Assembly (NCBI GenBank): GCA_900541555.1
Contig: UQKE01000007.1
Location: forward strand, 1-64,000
From: an uncultured Porphyromonadaceae bacterium
GTDB lineage: Bacteria; Bacteroidota; Bacteroidia; Bacteroidales; Muribaculaceae
Direction: 5' to 3'
Length of the DNA: 64,000 nucleotides
Both the position numbers and the translations under genes were made by a program. Of this stretch, positions 1 to 9,465 are shown piece after piece. The notes below the pieces were generated by a model. The model worked only from the letters and a program-made list of their open reading frames with translations, was not told the DNA's origin and searched no databases. Position 1 is the first letter of the stretch, and each line of letters begins with the position of its first letter.

Positions 1-340
1 AAGACGAGCGCAAAACAAGCAAACTTGTTTGATTTTGTTTTGCCGAGACGCATCCTATCTTATCCAAAGATGCCGAAAGACGAGCGCAAAACAAGCAAAC
101 TTGTTTGATTTTGTTTTGCCGAGACGCATCCTATCTTATCCAAAGATGCCGAAAGACGAGCGCAAAACAAGCAAACTTGTTTGATTTTGTTTTGCCGAGA
201 CGCATCCTATCTTATCCAAAGATGCCGAAAGACGAGCGCAAAACAAGCAAACTTGTTTGATTTTGTTTTGCCGAGACGCATCCCATCTTATTCAAAGATG
301 CCGAAAGACGAGCGCAAAACAAGTTTGCTTGTTTTGCCGA
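1..340. repeat. Tandem 76-bp hairpin repeat, array 1
   Basis: Four nearly identical 76-bp units begin at about 1, 77, 153 and 229, and a shortened fifth begins at 305. Each unit holds an imperfect hairpin with inner arms CAAAACAAGCAAAC and GTTTGATTTTGTTTTG around a TT centre, followed by a GCCGAGACGCATC stretch and a TATCCAAAGATG spacer. The last copy has shorter arms (CAAAACAAG and CTTGTTTTG) and runs into the promoter of the gene at 381. It is the same family as the arrays at 11472 and 19187, in the same orientation. There is no unique spacer between copies, so this is not CRISPR. No gene is present. The array probably continues left of the window. Confidence 0.9.
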
Positions 341-355
341 AATGCATTATCTTTG
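324..355 (+). promoter_or_regulatory. Bacteroidota-type promoter for the gene at 381
   Basis: TTTG at 324-327 and TATCTTTG at 348-355 are 20 bases apart, matching the -33/-7 pattern. TGCAT directly precedes the -7 box. Transcription would start near 359, about 22 bases before the ATG at 381. The promoter lies in the last repeat copy and rules out the upstream ATG at 342 as the start. Confidence 0.75.
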
Positions 356-380
356 TCCTGCAACACTATACGACGAGAAT

Positions 381-1241
381 ATGCGCACCGCTCTGTTTCT
401 TTCAGCAATATGCATGTTTTCGGTTGCCGCCGAAACACAAGAAATGCCATTGCTTCTCCAAGAACAGCATGGCTCGCTCGACTTGCCCGATTTTGAGTTC
501 AACCTCCGTCCAAGCAGCACGCAGCCCGAAGCATGGCAACTAACCGACCCATTTTGGCTGCAAGCCGAAAATGCAGCCACGTCTCCCCTATCCCCGCTGC
601 CAACCATCGCTTCGCCATTCTCGCACGCCAATCTTTTCATATTCGACCGCAACCCATTCGCCTTCGACTATTCCAACAGCGGCATGCTATATTCATGGGA
701 TTCAGGCTTCATCGCCGGATTCGGCGCACGCTCCACGTTGCCCGGGCTATTTTCCGAACAAACAGCCGGAGTGTCTGCCTCCCAACAATTCGGAAACTTC
801 ACCCTGCAAGGAAGCGTCACAGCCAATCGCTACTTGCTGCCGAGAGGCATCGGCAATCAATTCGGCATACACGGAAGCGCGTCTTATCGTTTTTCCGACC
901 ACGTGTCAATAACGTTGTTCGGCTCTTACTACAACAAGAATTCCTTTTTTTCAAATGCAGCTCAGCCCTACGTCGGGAGCAGCAGCTATGGCGGATTTTT
1001 TACCTTTTCCGGCGAGAGATTTGGAATAGACCTCGGCGCCGAACGCGTCTACGACCCGTTTCTGCGCCAATGGCGCACCGCTCCGATCGTCACGCCACAT
1101 ATCCGAATCACCGACGATTTTACGCTCGACTTGCCTGTCGGATGGCTCATCGAAGGACTGTTGGAAAAGACAATTTTCGACGATCGCCATGTGAATCCGA
1201 CAATTGCGCCGCCCATTCCGCCTATGCCGCCCGTGCGATAA
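381..1241 (+). CDS. Secreted, probably outer-membrane beta-barrel protein
   Basis: The 286-residue protein starts with a signal peptide (MRTALFLSAICMFSVAAE), so it is exported. The body is rich in Gly, Ser, Phe and Tyr and has alternating strands such as FTLQGSVTANRYL and HVSITLFGSYYNK, as in a small outer-membrane barrel. The C-terminus is proline-rich (PTIAPPIPPMPPVR), which is not a barrel end signal. An in-frame ATG at 342 lies upstream of the predicted transcription start, so I use 381. It is a single-gene unit ending at a shared terminator with the convergent gene. I do not recognise a named family, and function is unknown. Confidence 0.75.
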   Translation: MRTALFLSAICMFSVAAETQEMPLLLQEQHGSLDLPDFEFNLRPSSTQPEAWQLTDPFWLQAENAATSPLSPLPTIASPFSHANLFIFDRNPFAFDYSNSGMLYSWDSGFIAGFGARSTLPGLFSEQTAGVSASQQFGNFTLQGSVTANRYLLPRGIGNQFGIHGSASYRFSDHVSITLFGSYYNKNSFFSNAAQPYVGSSSYGGFFTFSGERFGIDLGAERVYDPFLRQWRTAPIVTPHIRITDDFTLDLPVGWLIEGLLEKTIFDDRHVNPTIAPPIPPMPPVR

Positions 1242-1284
1242 AAAAAGATGCCGTTTGCCCAAAGAAACAAACGACATCTTTTTT
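1241..1284. terminator. Bidirectional rho-independent terminator
   Basis: A 17-bp stem with one mismatch (aaaaaagatgccgtttg at 1241-1257, caaacgacatctttttt at 1268-1284) has A/T runs on both sides. It lies between two convergent genes that end at 1241 and 1301 and can serve both. Confidence 0.9.
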
Positions 1285-1300
1285 CCAAAAACCCATTCAA

Positions 1301-1825
1301 TTATTCAGAATCGTCCTCATACCATTTCGAGTACATCAGATAATTGTGAGCGATTTTTTGATTCATTTCTTTCGCCTGCACCGGATCCACCATTTTTTTG
1401 AACCGCGCAGGGACGCCCATCCATAATTCATGGGCGCCTATTTTCGTATTCGGCGACACAACGCTCCCGGCCGCCACGATAGCGCCCTCGCCCACTTCTA
1501 CACCGTCGAGCAACACAGAGCCCATCCCAATAAGCGCATAATCATTGATTTTCGCGCCATGGATAGTCACGTTGTGACCCACCGAAACATCGTTGCCGAT
1601 TTCAATAACCGACTTTTGATACAATGTGTGGAGCACCGATCCGTCTTGAATGTTCACGCGATTGCCAATCGTAATCGTATTGACATCGCCGCGCAATACG
1701 GTATTAAACCAAATGCTGCATTCATCGCCCATAATCACCTCTCCAACAATCGTCGCATTGTCGGCAATAAAGCAATCTTTGCCTATCTTGGGCGTAAATC
1801 CCCTTACCGAACGTATTAAAGCCAT
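1301..1825 (-). CDS. Gamma-carbonic anhydrase family protein
   Basis: The 174-residue protein is made almost entirely of hexapeptide repeats (for example IGNDVSVGHNVTIHGAKI) that form a left-handed beta helix. The three metal-binding histidines of the gamma class are in place at about H66, H84 and H89. The family (YrdA/PaaY/Cam-like) is a cytoplasmic trimer that may hydrate CO2, though many relatives show weak or no activity. It lies 5 bases downstream of the aminopeptidase gene, so it is the last gene of the murI run, and it ends at the shared terminator. Length is normal for the family. Confidence 0.93.
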   Translation of the reverse strand: MALIRSVRGFTPKIGKDCFIADNATIVGEVIMGDECSIWFNTVLRGDVNTITIGNRVNIQDGSVLHTLYQKSVIEIGNDVSVGHNVTIHGAKINDYALIGMGSVLLDGVEVGEGAIVAAGSVVSPNTKIGAHELWMGVPARFKKMVDPVQAKEMNQKIAHNYLMYSKWYEDDSE

Positions 1826-1829
1826 ATTT

Positions 1830-3614
1830 TTATTTTTTCAAGGGTTTTGTTTTATTTTTCAACCACTCTTTTTGCTGTTCGTCCAAATATGGAGAAAGCC
1901 TGTCATAAACCATTGCATGGTAGGAGTCGATCCAAGCGGTTTCCTCGTCCGTCAATATCGACATGTCGATCAGCCGGCTGTCGTAAGGACACAGCGTCAA
2001 CGTCTCAAAATCCATGAAGTCGCCAAAATCTTCCGTATGACGGCAGTTGCGCGACAATATCAGATTTTCGATGCGTATTCCGTATTCGCCGGTTTTATAC
2101 AAGCCCGGCTCGTCAGACGTTATCATATTGGCAACCAAGACTGTCGGATTTTCGTTCAAGCGGAAATTCTGCGGTCCCTCGTGCACATTCAAGAAATGCC
2201 CTACGCCATGCCCCGTGCCATGCCAATACGTCATGCAATTTTGCCAAAGGAATTGACGCGCAAGCGCATCAAGCTGGCTGCCGCGCGTTCCTTCCGGATA
2301 GACAGCTTTTGCAAGAGCCACATGCCCTTTCAACACGAGCGTGTAATTGCGCCGCTGCACATCGGTGGGATTGCCGAGAGCCACCGTTCGCGTGATGTCT
2401 GTCGTGCCATCGAGATATTGCGCCCCTGTGTCGAACAGCAACAAGCCCTCCGGCTTCAATACAGATGCCGATGCCTCTTCTGCCTCATAATGCACAATTG
2501 CGCCATGCGCGTTGTAGCCACATGCCGCCGCAAAACTTTCACCTTTATACAACGGGCTTTCCGCACGGAATTTGACAAGCATTTCCGCCACGTCTATTTC
2601 CGTCAGTTTTTCGGAAGCCACATTTTCTTCCAGCCACATGTATAGCTTCACCAACGCCACCCCGTCGCGCTCCATCGCGCGACGCACGCCTTCGAGCTGC
2701 ACTTCGTTTTTCACAGCCTTCATCAATGCCACAGGCGACTGCGCATAGACCACCGAACAATTCAAAATGCTGCGAGCAATCGTGTCGCTGGTTTTGTTCG
2801 GATCAAGAAGCACCGTCTTGTTTTTCAGTTTCTCAAGAAAATGCTCCACGCTGTCGTAAGAAGCAACTTTCACTCCGCAATCGTGCAAATAATTGGCAAC
2901 TTCCGCATTTACCTTCCGCTCGTCCACAAACAAAACGCAATCTCCGTCCGACACGTAGGCATAAGCGATTGCCACAGGATTAAATTCAATGTCCGCGCAA
3001 CGGATATTGAATGTCCATGCCACCTCGTCGAGCGCCGACAGCAATGTCGCATCGGCTCCGTGAACAGCGCAAGCATCCATAATGCGCGACACTTTGCTTC
3101 TGACATCCTCGCCCGCATATTTTTCTTCATGCACATAAATCGGCTCTAATGGCAATTCGGGACGATCGGCGTAAATGGCAGGGAACGGATCGAAATCGGT
3201 GGCCAAACGGAAGCCGTTTTCCCCACAAAATGCTTCAAGCCTGCCGGCCTGAACAACAGAAAACAATCGGCCGTTGATGGCGACAACCGAATCTTCCTCC
3301 AAATGGGATGCCAACCACTCCGTCACAGTTTGATCATTTCCTCCATCTTCCTTATACATGACTATGCCGGTGCCGGCAAGTTCCATTTCTGCTTGCAAGA
3401 AATAGCGCGAATCCGTCCATAATCCGGCCTCGTTCAGCGTGACGACAGCGGTGCCGTTCGAACCCGTGAAACCTGTTGCCCAATCGCGCAATTTCCAATG
3501 TGCGCTTATATATTCGCTTTGATGAGGGTCGGTGCCCGGAATTATCATCGCATCCACATGATTGCGACGCATCACATCGCGCAACGCCTCTAAGTTTTTA
3601 ACTGTATCTTTCAT
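1830..3614 (-). CDS. Aminopeptidase P family (M24B) Xaa-Pro peptidase
   Basis: The protein (594 residues) removes N-terminal residues before proline. Two creatinase-like N-terminal domains cover about residues 1-300, followed by the pita-bread M24 domain and a C-terminal extension (about 530-594) typical of the long aminopeptidase P type. Metal ligands are visible: the two Asp in FDTGAQYLDGTTDITRT, His in GTGHGVGHFLNVHEGP near residue 466, Glu in SDEPGLY and Glu in GIRIEN. No signal peptide is seen, so it is cytoplasmic. An upstream in-frame TTG at 3626 exists, but ATG at 3614 is the better start. It follows the DUF4465 gene by 29 bases. Confidence 0.93.
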   Translation of the reverse strand: MKDTVKNLEALRDVMRRNHVDAMIIPGTDPHQSEYISAHWKLRDWATGFTGSNGTAVVTLNEAGLWTDSRYFLQAEMELAGTGIVMYKEDGGNDQTVTEWLASHLEEDSVVAINGRLFSVVQAGRLEAFCGENGFRLATDFDPFPAIYADRPELPLEPIYVHEEKYAGEDVRSKVSRIMDACAVHGADATLLSALDEVAWTFNIRCADIEFNPVAIAYAYVSDGDCVLFVDERKVNAEVANYLHDCGVKVASYDSVEHFLEKLKNKTVLLDPNKTSDTIARSILNCSVVYAQSPVALMKAVKNEVQLEGVRRAMERDGVALVKLYMWLEENVASEKLTEIDVAEMLVKFRAESPLYKGESFAAACGYNAHGAIVHYEAEEASASVLKPEGLLLFDTGAQYLDGTTDITRTVALGNPTDVQRRNYTLVLKGHVALAKAVYPEGTRGSQLDALARQFLWQNCMTYWHGTGHGVGHFLNVHEGPQNFRLNENPTVLVANMITSDEPGLYKTGEYGIRIENLILSRNCRHTEDFGDFMDFETLTLCPYDSRLIDMSILTDEETAWIDSYHAMVYDRLSPYLDEQQKEWLKNKTKPLKK

Positions 3615-3643
3615 ATTCAATGACAATTAGCTTTTATTTTATT

Positions 3644-4444
3644 CTATTCCAATACGATTTGCAACCCGTCGAGCGCGAAATAGCCCGGCGTGTTCATTCC
3701 GAACACGCCGGAATCGCTCGATGCCATTTGCACATACACGTAGCGCAAAGCGCCTTTGGCATTCAACGCTTCCAAATTCACTTGCGTCCAATCCTTCACC
3801 ATTGTCCAAGAAGCGCTGTTGGAATCGCGGTAATCGGCAAGATAAAATTCCACCGGTTCTGTCACCGCGCCGGACTCCGTCACGCCATAAAACAAAAGTT
3901 TCAGCCAATCGCCCGAATCAAACTTTTTGGAATAAGCGTTCCCGTTTTTCATCGTATAGTACGTATAAGTGCTGTTATTGACATATACCGAACGAATGGA
4001 AAAAAGCGCGTTGTCGGCCATGCGCATTTGCAACGAAGCGGCATCGCCCGGATTTTCCCCTTCCGAACTATTCCAATACGCCACCAAAAACGGCGTTCCC
4101 AATCCGGCAATTCCTCCGCCCGACATTACGCCCCACTGGTGGTCAAGCCAATTTCCATCCGAATAGTCTGCCATGTCGTTCGAACGGCTCGGGCAGAATC
4201 CGCTCCAAAACGTGCCCCATTCGCTCGATTCAGCAGAATGCGAAAAACTAACATTCTGGCACACCACATTGCCGGCTGCCGGATTCTGGCAATCGACCCA
4301 TACGCCGGATTCATCGTACTGCAATGCAGCATTCGAAAGCGACACCGTCACCGTGTTGTCCGGCTCATCGCTACATGAAGATGCGGCTAAAAGCACTGCC
4401 GAACCCAACGGCAATAAAAACAATCTTAACAGTTTCTTATTCAT
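3644..4444 (-). CDS. DUF4465-type lipoprotein
   Basis: The protein (266 residues) has a lipoprotein signal peptide ending in LLAASSCSD, so it should be anchored to a membrane, probably the outer one. The rest looks like a DUF4465 jelly-roll domain: GNWLDHQWGVMSGGGIAG, then beta strands with YTYYTMKNGNAYSKKF and LKLLFYGVTESG, ending in a strand-rich ALDGLQIVLE. Proteins of this family are seen in Bacteroidota surface systems, but none has an established function known to me. Its ATG directly abuts the murI stop, so it is probably translated from the murI transcript. Confidence 0.8.
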   Translation of the reverse strand: MNKKLLRLFLLPLGSAVLLAASSCSDEPDNTVTVSLSNAALQYDESGVWVDCQNPAAGNVVCQNVSFSHSAESSEWGTFWSGFCPSRSNDMADYSDGNWLDHQWGVMSGGGIAGLGTPFLVAYWNSSEGENPGDAASLQMRMADNALFSIRSVYVNNSTYTYYTMKNGNAYSKKFDSGDWLKLLFYGVTESGAVTEPVEFYLADYRDSNSASWTMVKDWTQVNLEALNAKGALRYVYVQMASSDSGVFGMNTPGYFALDGLQIVLE

Positions 4445-5293
4445 TTATCGTAATATTATATGTTTTGCCTTTATTTCTTCGTCCAAAAACACAGATGCCA
4501 TTGCGCTGAATTTGTCGGCCGATTCCGTCGTGCGATATTCGCATTGCCCGCCTTTCGAGCAAAATGCATCAATTTCCGGATGCCGGTGCAAATAATCTTC
4601 CAAGCTCGCAGCGACAATCGAGCCTTGCACGACGACATGCACGCCGGCAGGCATATACCGTTTGATTTTCGAATAAAGCAACGGATAGTGAGTGCATCCA
4701 AGCACGACCGTATCGATTTCCGGATCTTGCGAAAACAATTCGTCAATATATTTCTTAACGAAATAATCCGCGCCATCGCCATCAGACTCTCTACACTCCA
4801 CCAACGGCACCCACATCGGGCATGCTTGCCCGTAAGTGACAAAATTCGGATACATTTTCCGTATCTCCAATGGATAGCTTCGGCTTTGAATCGTGCCTGC
4901 CGTCCCCAGCACGCCAATCTTGCCCGTGCGCGACAAATGGCCTATCTCCTCCACCGTCGGGCGAATCACGCCAAGCACACGCCGCCGCGCATCTATTTGC
5001 GGCAAATCCCGCTGCTGTATGGTTCGCAAAGCTTTCGCAGAAGCAGTGTTACAGGCCAAAACAACTAAATGACAACCGCTATCAAACAAATGGCGAACAG
5101 CTTGAAGCGTGAAATCATAAACAATGTCGAACGAGCGATTCCCGTATGGAGCGCGCGCATTGTCGCCCAAATAGATATAATCATAGTCGGGCAATACCTT
5201 CCGAATCTCAGAAAGTATTGTCAGCCCGCCATAGCCGGAATCGAAAATTCCGATGGCGCCTTGTTTTAATCCCCGATCTTTTATATCTGCCAT
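4445..5293 (-). CDS. murI: Glutamate racemase MurI
   Basis: The enzyme makes D-glutamate for peptidoglycan in the cytoplasm. It has FDSGYGGLTIL near residues 17-27 and both catalytic cysteines, Cys81 in ACNTAS and Cys200 in GCTHYP. Total length is 282 residues, normal for the family. The open frame extends upstream to a TTG at 5326, but that codon lies inside the predicted -7 box, so ATG at 5293 is the start. It is first in a run with the DUF4465 lipoprotein, aminopeptidase P and the gamma-carbonic anhydrase. Confidence 0.96.
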   Translation of the reverse strand: MADIKDRGLKQGAIGIFDSGYGGLTILSEIRKVLPDYDYIYLGDNARAPYGNRSFDIVYDFTLQAVRHLFDSGCHLVVLACNTASAKALRTIQQRDLPQIDARRRVLGVIRPTVEEIGHLSRTGKIGVLGTAGTIQSRSYPLEIRKMYPNFVTYGQACPMWVPLVECRESDGDGADYFVKKYIDELFSQDPEIDTVVLGCTHYPLLYSKIKRYMPAGVHVVVQGSIVAASLEDYLHRHPEIDAFCSKGGQCEYRTTESADKFSAMASVFLDEEIKAKHIILR

Positions 5294-5323
5294 GCTGTCC
5301 AAACAACATTTATTTTCGAACAA

Positions 5324-5331
5324 CAAAGATA
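5324..5331 (-). promoter_or_regulatory. -7 box of the murI transcription unit
   Basis: TATCTTTG on the minus strand is preceded by TTGCAT. Transcription would start near 5320, about 27 bases before the ATG at 5293. A clear -33 TTTG is not seen at the expected distance. Confidence 0.6.
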
Positions 5332-5417
5332 ATGCAATTTGGGTGTAGAAATTTCGAACTTGTTCGAAAACTTATACCGAAATGCTTCTTATCTCACCTA
5401 AAAAAGCAAAAGCCGTG

Positions 5418-5470
5418 TGCAACCAATCAAACTTGTTTGATTTACCCGAGACCCAGTTGCCCCTTTAAAA
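5418..5470. repeat. Solitary degenerate copy of the hairpin repeat
   Basis: The stretch has AATCAAACTTGTTTGATTT (inner palindrome) followed by CCCGAGACCCAGTTGCC, which matches the arm and GCCGAGATGCAG part of the 75-bp family. The outer ends are eroded. It lies between glgB and murI. Confidence 0.55.
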
Positions 5471-5528
5471 GACAGAATGGAATCGAGCGCAAGAAACATG
5501 CGAAATGGCAGTGTGCCATAATTGCAAA

Positions 5529-5563
5529 GGGCTGCGCCAAAATTCACCATTTCGACACAGCCC
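5529..5563 (-). terminator. Possible terminator of glgB
   Basis: GGGCTG at one end pairs with CAGCCC at the other around a 23-base loop, about 25 bases past the glgB stop. The T run after it is weak, so this is only a candidate. Confidence 0.35.
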
Positions 5564-5587
5564 CAAACGTTTCTCAAACATTTTCTT

Positions 5588-7597
5588 CTACTTCTTATAG
5601 CGCAACACTTGGACCGTACGCGCCGGCAGATACAGCTTCAACCACCCAATTCCATGAGGATCATAAAGCGGATCGGGCATTGTGAAATGGCGCACCGTTT
5701 CATCAATATTGCCATAACCTCCATATATCCTTCTGTCGGAATCGAGCACCGGCACATACGATCCTGCCGGAGCAAGAATGCCATAACCATCAAACGACTT
5801 TACAGGATTGAAATTAAACACAAAAACAAGATTGCCCCGCTTAAACGCCAAGACTTGATCGTCGTCCTTGTCCCATAGCTTCTCAACTGCTGTCGATTGG
5901 AAATTGCGCGTAGATCCGACAAGATGAATAATATCCTCGTCGAATTTTCCAAGATACTTATATTTCAAATCCGCCCTGTCGACCAAATCCCATTGGCGTC
6001 GGGCGTATTTATACGACCATCCGTTGCCCTCGCGTGGGAAATCGATCCATTCCGGATGCCCGAATTCATTGCCCATGAAGTTCAGATAGCCGCCATTGAT
6101 CGTAGCCAACGTCACAAGCCGTATCAACTTATGCAACGCAATGCCGCGGTCGACAACGAAATTGTTGTCGCCATCCATCATGTGCCAATACATGTCGGCA
6201 TCGATCAACCTGAAAATAACGGTTTTGTCGCCCACCAAGGCTTGATCGTGGCTTTCCACATAACTGATTGTCTTTTCGTCGGCGCGGCGGTTGGTCAATT
6301 CCCAGAAAATCGACGACGGTTTCCAATCCTCGTCTTTTTTTTCTTTAATGGTTTTTATCCAATAATCCGGAATGCCCATTGCCATGCGGTAATCAAATCC
6401 GATTCCGCCATCGGCAAATTTGTTGGCAAGTCCCGGCATTCCGCTCATTTCTTCCGCGATTGTGATCGCATGCGGATTTACCTTATGAATCAACTTATTG
6501 GCAAGCGTCAAATATGTTATGGCATTCACATCCTGCCCTCCATTGTAATAATCATCGTAGGACGAAAATGCCTGCCCAAGGCCATGATTATAGTAGAGCA
6601 TCGACGTCACGCCGTCGAAACGGAATCCATCGAAATGATATTCTTCCAACCAATATTTGCAATTCGACAAAAGGAAATGCAACACTTCGTTCTTTCCATA
6701 ATCGAAGCATAGCGAATCCCACGCAGGATGCTCGCGACGGGAATCGCCGTAAAAATATTGATTGTAGCTGCCATCGAAACGCCCAAGCCCTTCCACTTCG
6801 TTCTTGACTGCATGGGAATGCACAATGTCCATAATCACAGCTATGCCCAAACGATGAGCCTCATCGATGAGAGCCTTCAATTCGTCCGGCGTGCCGAAAC
6901 GGCTCGAAGCCGCAAAAAAACTCGAAACATGATAGCCAAACGAGCCATAGTAAGGATGTTCCTGTATTGCCATGATTTGAATGGCATTATAGCCGTCTTT
7001 GGCTATTCGCGGAAGCACGTTTCGCCGAAATTCATCGTACGTGCCGACTCCCTCTTTGTTTTGCGCCATGCCGATATGGCATTCATAAATCAGCAACGGA
7101 TTGGTTTTGGGCTTGAAATCCGTCACCTTGAATTCATAAGGCTTTGCCGGCGCCCATACCTGCGATGAAAATATCAACGTTTTCTCGTCTTGAACCGTGC
7201 GGAAAGAATACGCCGGTATGCGCTCTCCGCTACCGCCATCCCAATGAACAATCAGCTTGTACAAATCTCCATGGCGCAGCACAGCAGCAGGCAAATTGAT
7301 TTCCCAAACGCCGTTGCCAAGACTCGACAGGCGGTATTCATCGCATTCCTTCCAATCGGAAAACGAGCCTATCAAAGTGATTCCGGTCGCATTGGGCGCC
7401 CATTCGCGAAACACCCAACCCTCTTCCGACTTATGCAAGCCGAAATAGCGATGCGCATTGGCGAAATCGACCAAATTTCCGGTCGCGCCCACCAACTCCC
7501 GCTCCTTGCGGATTGCATCTTCATGACGTCCGTTTATGGCATCGGCATACGGTTCAAGCCACGGGTCATGGCGTATGACAGCTAATTTCCTTTTCAT
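5588..7597 (-). CDS. glgB: 1,4-alpha-glucan branching enzyme
   Basis: The 669-residue enzyme introduces alpha-1,6 branches in glycogen. It has an N-terminal carbohydrate-binding/isoamylase-like domain (FREWAPNATGITLIGSFSDW near 65-84), a GH13 barrel and a C-terminal all-beta domain. The catalytic residues are in DGFRFDGVTSM (nucleophile Asp), ITIAEEMSG (acid Glu) and VESHDQ (Asp). The sequence resembles the eukaryote-like branching-enzyme subfamily found in Bacteroidota more than the E. coli type. It has its own promoter at 7632 and no other glycogen gene beside it. Confidence 0.95.
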   Translation of the reverse strand: MKRKLAVIRHDPWLEPYADAINGRHEDAIRKERELVGATGNLVDFANAHRYFGLHKSEEGWVFREWAPNATGITLIGSFSDWKECDEYRLSSLGNGVWEINLPAAVLRHGDLYKLIVHWDGGSGERIPAYSFRTVQDEKTLIFSSQVWAPAKPYEFKVTDFKPKTNPLLIYECHIGMAQNKEGVGTYDEFRRNVLPRIAKDGYNAIQIMAIQEHPYYGSFGYHVSSFFAASSRFGTPDELKALIDEAHRLGIAVIMDIVHSHAVKNEVEGLGRFDGSYNQYFYGDSRREHPAWDSLCFDYGKNEVLHFLLSNCKYWLEEYHFDGFRFDGVTSMLYYNHGLGQAFSSYDDYYNGGQDVNAITYLTLANKLIHKVNPHAITIAEEMSGMPGLANKFADGGIGFDYRMAMGIPDYWIKTIKEKKDEDWKPSSIFWELTNRRADEKTISYVESHDQALVGDKTVIFRLIDADMYWHMMDGDNNFVVDRGIALHKLIRLVTLATINGGYLNFMGNEFGHPEWIDFPREGNGWSYKYARRQWDLVDRADLKYKYLGKFDEDIIHLVGSTRNFQSTAVEKLWDKDDDQVLAFKRGNLVFVFNFNPVKSFDGYGILAPAGSYVPVLDSDRRIYGGYGNIDETVRHFTMPDPLYDPHGIGWLKLYLPARTVQVLRYKK

Positions 7598-7631
7598 TGC
7601 AATTGTCTTTTATATAAACAGTTCAACTATG

Positions 7632-7639
7632 CAAATATA
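7632..7639 (-). promoter_or_regulatory. -7 box of glgB
   Basis: TATATTTG on the minus strand lies about 35 bases upstream of the glgB ATG, giving a leader of about 31 bases. No convincing -33 TTTG is seen. Confidence 0.55.
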
Positions 7640-7679
7640 GTGAAAGTTTTAATCACATCCATCGGCATCCGGAAAGCAA

Positions 7680-9359
7680 TTAAATTTCGCTCCATCCTTT
7701 CGGAACAGGCACTTCCGCCACAGCCGACGAATATGTCCGCAAACCGCCTATCAGGTTGCGCACTTCCGCATAGCCATTCATTCTCAATATGTTTGAAGCC
7801 AAATATCCTCGCAATCCGACTCCACAATAAATCCATACCGGCTTATCTTTCGGAATTTCCGACATCCGTTCGCGAATATCGTCCACCGGTATATTTCGCG
7901 CGCCGGCCAATGCTCCCAACGCAAATTCTTCGGGCGTGCGGACATCCAGCAACGTCACTTTCGACAAGTCGGCCTCCTGCAATTCGCGCCAATATAGCGG
8001 CACCATTTTTCCGGCCAATATATTTTCGGCAACATATCCGGAAATAGCCACAGGATCTTTTGCCGATGAGAATGGAGGTGCGTAAGCTTGCTCTATCTTC
8101 GTCAGATCATAGACCGTTCCTCCTTGCTTGACAATCAATGCATACTCGTCAATTCGCTTGTCTACGCCTTCATAACCCACAATTTGCGCTCCGTACAGCG
8201 TCCCGTCGGTCGGAGAAAAAGTGATTTTTATCGACATTTGCAAAGCGCCCGGATAATAGGACGCATGAGAAAATGGATGAATCGTAGCCGACAAATAAGG
8301 CACATCCATCTGTTTCAACCGTTTTGCAGGATATCCCACCGAAGCAACCGTCATGTCAAACACTTTTGCAATCGACGTGCCGATCGACCCTTCATATTTA
8401 ACCTTATTCCCAAATACCATATTGTCGGCAACTATGCGACCCTGCCGATTTGCCGGACCGGCCAAATAGCACAACCACGATTTGCCGAACAACGGATGCG
8501 GATACTCTATCGCGTCGCCAACGGCATAAATGCTCTCGTCCGATGTTTGCAAATACTCATTGACGCGAATCCCTTTCATTTCCCCCAAAGCCAAACCGGC
8601 TTCCACTGCCAATTTCGTCTCCGGACGCACACCAATCGAAAGCACTACCATGTCGGCATCCAAGCTCATTCCCGATTGAAACTTCACGACCACGCCATCT
8701 CCTGCGGGCTCTATCTCGCTTACCGCTTGCCGCAAATAAAGCTTCACGCCCTTTTGCAATAAATGTTCGTGCACCAACGTCGCCATGGAATAATCGATGG
8801 GCGACATCACCTGATCTGCCATTTCGACCACGGCAACTTCTGCTCCGGAATGGGCCAAATTGTCGGCCATTTCCAAGCCGATAAATCCGCCTCCGACAAT
8901 AACTGCGCGACGAACCGCATGTCGCTCCAAATATGCTTTAATCCGATCCGTATCGTCGACATTGCGCAATGTGAAAACAGACGCGTTGTCAACGCCTTTC
9001 AGAGGCGGACGCACAGGCATCGCGCCGGGCGATAAAAGCAATTTATCATAGCTTTCTTCGCAGATACTGCCATCTTGTTTGCGAATTTTCAATCTTTTCC
9101 TTTCCCTTTCAATGGCTATCACTTCCGAACCGACACGGACATCGATATTAAAACGGCGTCCAAAACTCTCCGAAGTTTGCACCAGCAATCTCGACCGGTC
9201 GCGGATCACGCCACCTAAATAATAGGGCAAACCGCAATTTGCATACGATATATAGTTGCCTCGTTCCAAAAGGACAATTTCCGCAGATTCCGTATTCCTG
9301 CGAATACGAGCAGCGGCAGTCGCGCCGCCTGCCACGCCTCCGACTATCACATATTTCAT
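7680..9359 (-). CDS. CoA-disulfide reductase/rhodanese fusion
   Basis: The 559-residue protein has an FAD/NAD(P) disulfide-reductase part (about 1-450) and a C-terminal rhodanese domain (about 460-550). The N-terminal FAD fold is VIVGGVAGGATAAARIRR, the single redox cysteine is Cys42 in SYANCGLPYYLGG, and a second Rossmann site is RAVIVGGGFIGLEMAD. The rhodanese Cys512 is in IYCGVGLRG. Fusions of this kind reduce CoA disulfides or persulfides and polysulfides with NAD(P)H in the cytoplasm, so a role in sulfane-sulfur or oxidative-stress handling is likely. It stands alone, between glgB and a 275-bp gap. Confidence 0.92.
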   Translation of the reverse strand: MKYVIVGGVAGGATAAARIRRNTESAEIVLLERGNYISYANCGLPYYLGGVIRDRSRLLVQTSESFGRRFNIDVRVGSEVIAIERERKRLKIRKQDGSICEESYDKLLLSPGAMPVRPPLKGVDNASVFTLRNVDDTDRIKAYLERHAVRRAVIVGGGFIGLEMADNLAHSGAEVAVVEMADQVMSPIDYSMATLVHEHLLQKGVKLYLRQAVSEIEPAGDGVVVKFQSGMSLDADMVVLSIGVRPETKLAVEAGLALGEMKGIRVNEYLQTSDESIYAVGDAIEYPHPLFGKSWLCYLAGPANRQGRIVADNMVFGNKVKYEGSIGTSIAKVFDMTVASVGYPAKRLKQMDVPYLSATIHPFSHASYYPGALQMSIKITFSPTDGTLYGAQIVGYEGVDKRIDEYALIVKQGGTVYDLTKIEQAYAPPFSSAKDPVAISGYVAENILAGKMVPLYWRELQEADLSKVTLLDVRTPEEFALGALAGARNIPVDDIRERMSEIPKDKPVWIYCGVGLRGYLASNILRMNGYAEVRNLIGGLRTYSSAVAEVPVPKGWSEI

Positions 9360-9465
9360 AGAATTAAATTAAGAACCAATATAAAAAGGTTATATGTATT
9401 TAACACACTACAACCGCAAATGTTTGAATTAACTTGCGAAAAATCATCTTCATGCTTCAAAAACA

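Noticed and set aside
1-340. CRISPR array from the regular 76-bp spacing
   Set aside because: The whole unit is repeated with no unique spacers, the unit is far longer than a CRISPR repeat, and no cas gene is near.
342-380. Upstream ATG of the gene at 381
   Set aside because: It lies upstream of the predicted start of transcription, and the extra residues precede the signal peptide.
5294-5326. Upstream start of murI
   Set aside because: The in-frame TTG falls in the -7 box; ATG at 5293 gives the normal N-terminus.
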